In this document: piece by piece, positions 29,389-36,623 of the stretch
Numbering within the stretch: the first letter of the stretch is position 1
Layout: the number at the start of each line of letters is the position of its first letter
Notes under the pieces: model-generated
The model's database searches: none
Told to the model about the DNA's origin: nothing
Seen by the model: only the letters and a program-made list of their open reading frames with translations
NCBI GenBank assembly: GCA_003254885.1
Contig: QANT01002022.1
Coordinates: 1 to 36,623, forward strand
Length of the DNA stretch: 36,623 nucleotides
Reading direction: 5' to 3'
From: Purshia tridentata
Taxonomy: Eukaryota; Streptophyta; Magnoliopsida; Rosales; Rosaceae
Translations under genes and position numbers: made by a program

Positions 29389-30690
29389 ATGAGCCTGTAC
29401 ATATGAATGCACTTTAAGTTTAAATTCTAATAATCTTTGTGTGGAAACCTTATCATTTACCTAAATTTGAAGCGAACAATGTGACATCAACAATCGAACC
29501 CGTTCATTTTCTAACATTATACTTAGATTTCATCCTTGCAAAAACTTGGTCCAATCAGACTTCATTTGACATTCGTCACTGTTTATAACGATCATGATTG
29601 TTTGTATGTTTGATTGTAGATGCCTAACTTCTACAGCTCTGATTGATCCAATTTTTGATATGAGATATCTTTGAAAAGGACTCAACAAACTGAACGGCTC
29701 GGATCGTTGGAAACACAATTGCATTGTTTGTTTTTTATTTATAAATGCATACAATCATTTTAAGAAATAGAATTTTGGGCGGCAAACATGTTTCTTTTGT
29801 CACCCAAGGTTTCTTTAGGCGAGGAAATTTATTATTCTGCGGTCGAAAATTAGACTTAGGGCAGCAAAATTGAATTTTCCTCGCCCAAGCTCTCAGTTTT
29901 GTGTTGGATTATACAGTTTGGAATGCAGCCATCAAAAATTCATGCAATTTTGAGGCGACAAAAGATACTTTGGCCACCCCAAATCGATCATGGGTGGCAA
30001 AATCCTGAATTTCGTCACCCCAGGTTTATTTTTCGAATATAATGACCTAATAAATGCTAAATTACCTACTTTCTATATCTCCGACTAAGCTAATTTTTAA
30101 GAAGGTCAATCTTTGAGTGGAAATTATCTTCCCTGAAAAAAATCAAAACAATCAAAATATATCAAGCCGTTCAATTATCATAATTATAACCATAATCATT
30201 CATACATTCGATATTCAATACCTACCTTGTACAACTCAAATTGAGCTAATTTTTTGCAGGGATGATCTGTGACTGAGGGAGTACAAAATGAACGGTTCGG
30301 ATCGGATACTAGTACCTTGGATATGTGAGGTTTTACATATGAATTATGCACCTGATGTTTTAAATTTTATTAATCTGTGCGTTGAAACCTTATTATTTAC
30401 ATAAAATTGAAGTGCACAATGTTGTGCTTTGGGCAAGTAATTACTTTGCAATTCTTAGATATATAAGAGAGCATTAGATTGTAATTGTCTTTGTAACTCT
30501 TTCTAATCTAATTTACAATGGAAATATTTTTAAGGGGCAACTCCAATGGTTAAATTGGCATAGGTCAACTCACGTTTTAAAACACAAATGTGAATTGGTT
30601 AAAGCGAAAAGCAAATATTCAAAAGTTAATCAGAAACAATTCAAATTGAATAATACATAATCCAAATATCTGAACAAACAATAAATAATG
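29389..30690. other. Non-coding stretch between LTR fragment and CACTA coding remnants
   Basis: Contains the repeats described separately and otherwise AT-rich DNA. No gene was found. Confidence 0.5.
29399..30423. repeat. Pair of dispersed direct repeats (~85 bp) and GGCGGCAAA-type motifs
   Basis: ACATATGAAT...TGAAG.G.ACAATGT at 29399 to ~29483 recurs at 30335-30423 with roughly three-quarters identity by eye. Between them are ACTGAACGGCTCGGATCG (29690) and ATGAACGGTTCGGATCGG (30288), plus short repeats such as GGGCGGCAAA, GGCGAGGAAA and GGGTGGCAAAA (29770-30010). Such arrays are usual in CACTA subterminal regions, so this may be the 3' subterminal region of the element to the right. No CACTA terminus was found. 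Confidence 0.5.
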
Positions 30691-30799
30691 ACCCTAATGG
30701 TCATTTCGGCCCTAAGTCGGTATGGTCCTGTAGAGTCTCAGTGGGCAGCACAAACTCATACTGAATCGGGGCCTGCTGCTGGTCGAATATCGGGGGATA

Positions 30800-32590
30800 C
30801 TGTTGGCCGAACATCGGCCGCTATTACACAGAACATCTAGGGCTGGGGCTGCTATTGGCCGAATATCTGGGGCTACTGCTAGCCGAACATCTAGGGACGT
30901 TGTTGGCCTAACATTTGTTGCTACTGATGGGCAAACATCTCCTGCATCTGCTGTTGCTGCTGAAGATGCATCTGCTATTGCATCACTGTCTGCAGCTGTT
31001 GTTGCATCTCATCTTGCAACTAGGATCGAATCTCCTGCTACTGTCTTTGTTGCTCTTGCTGCCTAATAGTATGCTGCTGCTCTATTTGCTATATATGCGC
31101 CTGTGACACCTGAAGCTCCTGCGTCAAAGTATGCACTTAAGCGAACAAGTACACAACCTCCTCAGATGACTGGGGAAAAGACGATGATGATCCAGGTAGT
31201 TCGCGGAACCTCCTTTATCCACAACCCCTCATCTCTCCGCGGGGCCTAACACCAAGATGCTTCGTCAAAATACGAAGGCCAGCATGAGGTTTGGGGATGA
31301 TCGACTCTATCGAAGTGTCAGCAGGGACAACTCTGGCCAACTCCTCCAAGTATTGTGCCTTTTCGACTAGCATTGCATCCTTCAAAATGTTATATACAAA
31401 TTAAACATTAGAAGATTAAGTATATATATATATATATAAGAACTTGGAAATCTAATAAAAAGATAAAAAAACATACGAGTACAGCCTTGGCCATATCACA
31501 CCCAGGTCGGACGTAAAGGTCCCCGTAGTTGTCGATTTCAAGGAATTGCGAACTGGCCGAGAAAAAAAATAGGTTAGTGTTAAATTAAAAAATGGCGTAC
31601 TTGACGTCGCTCTTCCAGCTAGTATGAGAAGGGTGAGAACCACCATGATGTGGAATCTTAGCAGGGGCTTTGTGGTTTTGCTTGTTGACCTATGACTTTT
31701 TTTGTTAAATATCAGGTGTGTTATTTGTATATACACTAATCGAAATAAAATAAAAACCATAGTATTTTCAATTTTTCAAATTATATAACATATTTAAAAT
31801 GCATCTTCTAGGAAATGCGTGCACAAATATTGCCACTGGTCAAGCCGATTTCGCATCTCTTTTGGGGGGTTCGCCAATGCCTCATCTGGCGACCTATACG
31901 AGAGGTACAGTAGGTGGAGGTCGTGCTTGAACTATGAGTACGCCTTGTTGGATAAGTGGTTCACATACCGAATGTCCCAGGATCTTCCCAATTGATATCA
32001 TAGTTTACCTGAAAACATCAAAAATCAAATTATTAGGAATGATCAAATAATGCATCTTATATTATAAAGAGCTATACTTACCGATAACAATCCCAAGACG
32101 TTGTTCCGCGTGGCCTATTCAAGCTTCTTCCAGCTAGGGGCAAGCATATGACAATTCATACGGACAACCACCTCGACCTCGTAAGCAAAAAGAACATTTC
32201 TGTCACTGTCATGCAGTCGTCTGTACTTCAGATCACATGCGATTCTCATTCTACCACTCATGCGTGTGATCTTTGCTTGCTTTAACCCTCTACTGGGTCC
32301 CCTCGTGGCAGAGGTGGCAGGTGTGTTGGATGACAAGGTCACCACCGAAAGCGGTACCCTAGGGAAAAGGTAAGGGTGAAGGATCTCCATCACGGAATCG
32401 ATGACCTCAGCGTACTGAAATAGGCATAATAACTGAAGGCTGGACAATGCCACCAGTCTCTGGCACTTTAGTGGACACCGAGGTATCCTGAACCGCTACG
32501 TCTAGGGTGGCGGTCACTTGTGTGCTCGATTCTCTGCTCCTTCTATTTCTTGATGCACTTGCACTCGTGGTAGGGGATATCTGCAGAATT
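30800..32590 (-). pseudogene. CACTA second ORF, Transposase_24 (plant transposase, Ptta/En-Spm)
   Basis: Pieces in several frames read in order: a Ser/Thr-rich N-terminus (32590-32400), RGPSRGLKQAKI...EVEVVVRMNCHMLAPSWKKLE (to 32115), SYRSPDEALANPPKEMRNRL and QWQYLCTHFLE (about 31915-31800), NKQNHKAPAKIPHHGGSHPS (about 31690-31620), DAMLVEKAQYLEELARVVP and ILTKHLGVRPRGEM (31380-31230), and a low-complexity tail. This is the order of plant Transposase_24 proteins, which bind the subterminal repeats (family knowledge). A GT..AG gap (about 32085-32011) resembles an intron. Stop codons and frameshifts make it non-functional. Plus-strand CTG-rich frames over 30800-31110 are shadows. Confidence 0.75.
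31421..31438. repeat. (TA)n microsatellite
   Basis: Nine TA units within the CACTA second-ORF remnant, consistent with an intron or decayed coding sequence. Confidence 0.9.
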
Positions 32591-32905
32591 CAATAAATAT
32601 TGATGTTAGTAAGAAATATATAACAAAACAAATTAATATGAATAACAAAGCAAAGTATTGACTTACTAATCTAAATAATCATCATCACTATACTTCTAAT
32701 TCATTCATTGTCTGAACTACTTTCATCATGATCATCATCATCCATCTCATCATTATAATCATCATCATTGTCATCATCATCATCATCATCATTGATGAAA
32801 TTAGAGACATCAATTCGAGGAAGGTGTGTTAGATCGATTGATATGGCATCAATCTCAATTGGAGGAAAGTCATGTATCTTGACTTGTTGTATGATAACAT
32901 CATTA

Positions 32906-32955
32906 TGAGCGGTGTCACATTGGTTGGGTATGAGCGGTGTCACATTGGTTGGGTA
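32906..32955. repeat. 25-bp tandem duplication in the CACTA remnant
   Basis: TGAGCGGTGTCACATTGGTT plus GGGTA is present twice in tandem (32906-32930 and 32931-32955). Since 25 is not a multiple of three, it shifts the transposase reading frame. Confidence 0.92.
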
Positions 32956-33830
32956 TGTTTGCAGATAAATTTTTTTGGTAGGCTAAATTTCCTTTTCTGG
33001 AATATCTCATGTCTTTCGATGTTGAATACTTTAAGCTACTTACCAACCAGCACCTGCCTTAGGATCATCGAGATAAAAGATTGATTTCACCATAATCGCA
33101 AGAATATATGGATCATTCTCATACCACTGAGTGTTTGTGTTCACAGATAATAATTCATTTTTATACGGGTATGTATCAAACCAACGACACTTAAATAACA
33201 TAACTTCTAAACAGCTCATTGAAATACCTTTTGCGGAATCTTTTTCTTTGTATCTCTAGACATTTTTTAATATCTCGGCTCCTTACACACAGGGCATTTA
33301 TCCTTCGCTTCATGTTCTTTGTAAAACAATTCACAGTCATTCTTGCAGGCAATCTTTTTATATCCCAACCCCAAACCTTTCAACATCTTATTCTCCTGAT
33401 AATGAGTTTCAGGTAAATGATTGTCTTTCAGAAGCATATATTTAATAATCTCTATCAAATGATTATACCCATGATTCTAATGACCATACATAACTTTCCA
33501 ATGTATCAACTTCACAACGACATCCAGCAGACATAGGTTGCCCATTGGTACAAGTCTCGGAACTATGATACAATTCTCGCTTCGCTTCATTTAATAATCT
33601 CTCATATTTATCAAACTCTTCGCTCCGTTATTACCACCATCTCTATCATTTTCACCATCATCTTCTTGAGAGATAGGTTGATCGGGATCAAGCGACGCAT
33701 ATGGATAAGCATCGTTTATTATACCCATCACGTCGTCATTATCATCACGAAAAAATTCACTAGGAGTTGTAAATGTCCAAGCATCAGAGGAAGTCAAAGC
33801 ATGCACTCTGGATTCACCATGATGATACCA

Positions 33831-35442
33831 TAAAGTATAATTATATTGTCAGGTTCAATATTTGTATTGGCAATTTCCTTGACAAAATAGGTTGTAATCA
33901 TTTTATATTTGAACCTCACACAAGCTCTAGATTAAGTTAGGACCATTTGAGTGTGCAATGAAGACTACACAACTGGTTTTACATCTCACATGCCTAAGGT
34001 AATACCCATGTTATGCATTTCACGTAACATCACATTTTTACAGAATAATGCATGTTTTGACTAGTTTATGACATATCATACACTACACTTTTCTAGCATG
34101 GGCATTGTACATACTATCTTATATATTTAAGTGATCCCACGTGAGAGTCTTTTATGTGGGTCACACTCTCCTACATGAGTATTTGCACATGTTTGATTTT
34201 CTGACTTTTTATGATTGGGCTTTTACTCTCCTCATTTATTCTCCAGTCCACATCATATTTAATGGGTTTTCATTTTGCACTATTCATCATCTTCTCCAAC
34301 TATTTTTTGAAAATGGAAACTTTTTCAAAATATCTCAGCCCTTCTCTCACACGAATCTTTGGATACCCTTTTAGCATATTCGGTTGTGTGCTGTCCTGAA
34401 AGTTTGTTAGGACTTGAACCTATCATTGGTTGCCATGTGGAAGGGTGTGGGTGTGCGTGTGTGGCTGCTGCTATAGGGTATGGGTAGCCCCTTTCATTCT
34501 CTTTGTCTCTCTTATTTTGGTAGGTTTTTGGGTAGCTTTTTAGCTGAGTGTTTAGAGAGATCAAATGGGTATTTTATTTTTCAAGAGTTGAAAGTTTTTC
34601 TTTGAAAATTTACTTGTATTTATCTCTTGATTTGTTTTATCTAAAAACTAAATGGGTTTTGTGTATGGGTTTCAGAATAGGTTAAAAGCATAAACACATC
34701 ACTCTAGTTTTTAGATTTGTGTTTGTATTGGCTTCTTCAAATTTTGTTTGGTTGAAGGAGTTGATCTTGTTAACCCAAAATATTACATATCACTTTCATA
34801 TCTAAAATCCACAAGCAAGCTGCAAATGGGTGCTGCGAGTTGATGAGCTAAAGGATGAGCTGCCAGCGACGCAATTGACTCTAAGTTTGTTGGTTGATGG
34901 TTGCACAAAGTAGGTATGCTAGCTGCTACTTAGCTTTAGAGTAGGTAAATGAGTTTGTGTGCTGATATAGACTTTGTTATTGAACCTCAACATATTGGAT
35001 TGCCCGGTTAGCGGATAAGACCCTCAGTTTTTTAACCTTTTGAGGTTTTTCTGGGTGAACAACTTGTGTGTTTCCTCTTTGTGATTGCTGGGTTTATTTG
35101 CCATTTGTATAATTTGTGTTTAACTCTTTGTTATATGCTATCAGACCTTGTTTTATGGTTGATAATATTGCAACTGATGAACTGAATCTAATCTAGCTTC
35201 ACATACCTCACTCTAGTTGTGGCTAGCACTAGGATGCCTATTTTGATGGATCCTTGAGTGCCTAGGTTGTCACTCCTCACATGAATATTTGAAATGCCTG
35301 CTGGTTGTGTTTCTTGGGTTGTGCATCTGTCGTGCAGACTTAAGTGTGTTTGATTGGTTCAGTCTTGTCAAATAGTTTTAAAATTAGGTCTGATCACTGA
35401 TCGTTGTTTTACTTAGGTGCTTTAGGGTGTTAAAGCACTTTA
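33831..35442. mobile_element. 1.6-kb unclassified insertion in the CACTA transposase remnant
   Basis: Flanked by TACCA (33826-33830 and 35443-35447; ATACCA if one base is moved). Joining the flanks restores the local transposase reading, so the boundaries are well defined. The insert begins TAAAGT and ends ACTTTA, a 6-bp inverted terminus, and has a perfect 8-bp hairpin (GTGCTTTA/TAAAGCAC, 35417-35438) next to its right end. It contains no long frame and no TG...CA ends. It may be a worn LTR, a non-autonomous DNA element or something else. Confidence 0.65.
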
Positions 35443-35653
35443 TACCAAACTTCATATATGTCATCCCATATCTTGTCAAATGAATTGATACCTCATCCAA
35501 TTTCTTCCAGACAACATTGTTACAATGTTGGCACAAACACTTTATATGATTTTGAGCATTGACATGAGGCCATATAGCTTCAATAAACAAATCAATCTCA
35601 TCCATATATTCATCGCTAATTCGATTCAGATTATGTATCCACTACCGGTCCAT

Positions 35654-36623
35654 AATGTTTGTTTCCTACTATATATACGAAAATTGCACAAAGATAAGTC
35701 ATCAGTTTGGTCATCTTGGTTGTCTGCTTATGCCTCCGGTAAAGGACCTATCACATTCTAGAATGCACATTATGTGTCCTTGTTAATAGCTCTAACGTGT
35801 GGTTTCGATTTGGAAATATTTCGGCAACATCTCCCTACTGTTCTCCAAATGCAGGATGTAGATATTAAAAATAAATATCTAGTATGCATTTGAAGAACAT
35901 TAGGAGACGCCACTGAAAATCCCAATATCGAAACCACATCATCAAAACCGCTAACAACGACACATAATAGTGCACTCCCAAATTGTCCACTATAAGACAA
36001 TTCAAAATTCTATTGGCATGCCGAGCGCCATTGCTTACAAGCGCTACCAATAAACTCTCAAATGGGAACTAAGGGGTATTGAAATTGGATGTATAAAGTT
36101 ATCCACAAATAGTTCAATATATATCCACATGTTAATAAGTGTTAACATACAAGCACACAAACTAATTAACTAAATTTACATACGAAATAATTAACATACA
36201 AGCATACTAAACTAAATAGCTAATGAAATTTCATATACTAGACATACATACTAATGAACTAATGAATATTTAACATACAAGCATACAAACTAGTTAATAA
36301 ATGTTACAATTAAAAACATACTATAACTAACTAACTAATAACATTCGCTTTGGATAATTTAACATTTTATCAACTTTGGCCAAAAAACAAAAAAACATTT
36401 TATCAACTTTAACATACAAACTAACACTAATTATTATGATTAATTCAAATATTATAATTTTAACCTAAATAATAAATTTTAACGATTTACCTCAAAACTT
36501 CCAAATAAATGCTCAAAATTCTTCAAATCAATATCCCTACAAAACAATTATCAAAATTTAACCAATAAGATATATAATTAACCCACAAATGAATAATACA
36601 AAACAAAATAATAGAAAAAAAAA
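35654..36623. other. Right-edge region upstream of the CACTA remnant
   Basis: Probably the 5' part of the CACTA element followed by AT-rich sequence. From about 36120 it contains loosely repeated phrases such as ACATACAAGCATAC and AACTAACTAA, and it ends in an A-rich stretch. No CACTA terminus, gene or RNA was recognised. Confidence 0.4.

Larger units (their letters stand above)
32701..35653 (-). pseudogene. CACTA TnpD/Tnp2 transposase remnant, core deleted and interrupted
   Basis: The frame begins at ATG 35653 with MDR followed by a TAG stop. Then comes the Transpos_assoc domain (CLCQHCNNVVWKKLDEV) to ~35448, where a 1.6-kb insertion (33831-35442) interrupts it just before WYHHGES. After it come an acidic linker (33806-33600) and the Transposase_21 start (EIIKYMLLKDNHLPETHYQ, KMLKGLGLGYKKI, CPVCKEPRY; 33458-33267). 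Then the several hundred residues holding the catalytic part are missing, and DUF4216 (MLFKCRWFDT, WYENDPYILA, FYLDDPKAG) follows at about 33215-33040. A 25-bp duplication (32906-32955) shifts the frame before an Asp-rich tail ending at 32701. It cannot encode transposase. Confidence 0.82.
30690..36100 (-). mobile_element. Degenerate CACTA (En/Spm) DNA transposon
   Basis: On the minus strand, remnants of TnpD (Transpos_assoc, Transposase_21 N-terminus, DUF4216) are followed by a Transposase_24-type ORF, the usual CACTA coding pair. Multiple stops, frameshifts, a deletion of the catalytic core and a 1.6-kb insertion make it non-autonomous. Neither CACTA/TAGTG terminus was located; the 5' end is to the right near or beyond the window edge and the 3' end may lie around 29400-30400. 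Boundaries are approximate. Confidence 0.8.

Noticed and set aside
30803..31106. Ala/Leu-rich plus-strand frames
   Set aside because: Antisense of the low-complexity tail of the CACTA second ORF.
35417..35447. Helitron 3' end (hairpin near the insertion border)
   Set aside because: Plant Helitrons end CTRR after the hairpin and make no target duplication; here the end is ACTTTA with a TACCA duplication.
1..36623. CRISPR array, tRNA or rRNA genes
   Set aside because: No spaced repeat array, cloverleaf-like sequence or rRNA stretch was recognised by eye; a tRNAscan or Infernal run would settle this.

Overview
The window is nuclear DNA of a flowering plant, most likely a eudicot. It is AT-rich, its genes carry short introns, and it contains a plant-type PPR protein, a plant SWIB protein and an ortholog of the cytokinin exporter ABCG14. 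Transposable elements of several classes fill more than half of it. I cannot name the species. Single Ns at 4645 and 27951 show it comes from an assembly with small gaps.

Layout. 1-5075: nested retrotransposons. A Ty1/copia pol remnant (+) is cut on its left by the end of another LTR (1-209) and is interrupted inside its reverse transcriptase by a complete 2516-bp TG...CA LTR (923-3438) flanked by AGTGA. It ends in a polypurine tract, the start of the 3' LTR and a ~320-bp tandem duplication. 5841-7925: an intronless E-class PPR gene (-). 8346 to about 14690: a nearly full-length L1-type LINE (-) with an open ORF1, an ORF2 broken by three in-frame stops, and a poly-A tail. 15206-15922: a two-exon SWIB-domain gene (-). 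16596-21679: a seven-exon CIR1-like gene (-) with a zinc knuckle and a repeated RS-like tail; two of its introns appear to be GC-AG. 22139-22591: a MITE in an AT-rich spacer. 24742-27223: the four-exon ABCG14-like half-transporter gene (-). 27921-29388: a copia-type LTR abutting a 5'-truncated second copy of the 2.5-kb LTR family. 29389 to the right edge: a decayed CACTA (En/Spm) transposon (-) with remnants of TnpD and of a Transposase_24 ORF, itself carrying a 1.6-kb unclassified insertion.

The four host genes are all on the minus strand and show no operon-like relationship. Their likely roles are organellar RNA editing (PPR), chromatin or organelle nucleoid function (SWIB), splicing/corepression (CIR1-like) and cytokinin export (ABCG14). 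Exon structures were deduced by hand from reading frame, splice dinucleotides and remembered family sequences; every proposed junction keeps the phase.

The most unusual observations are: three 52-bp tandem repeats in the truncated LTR whose hairpin arms differ by compensating changes (28571-28725); two GC-AG introns in one gene; a 22-residue repeat arranged as a 66-residue super-repeat in the CIR1-like tail; the ATGA stop/start overlap of the LINE ORFs; and the 1.6-kb insertion in the CACTA pseudogene, which has a reconstructable empty site but no recognisable class.
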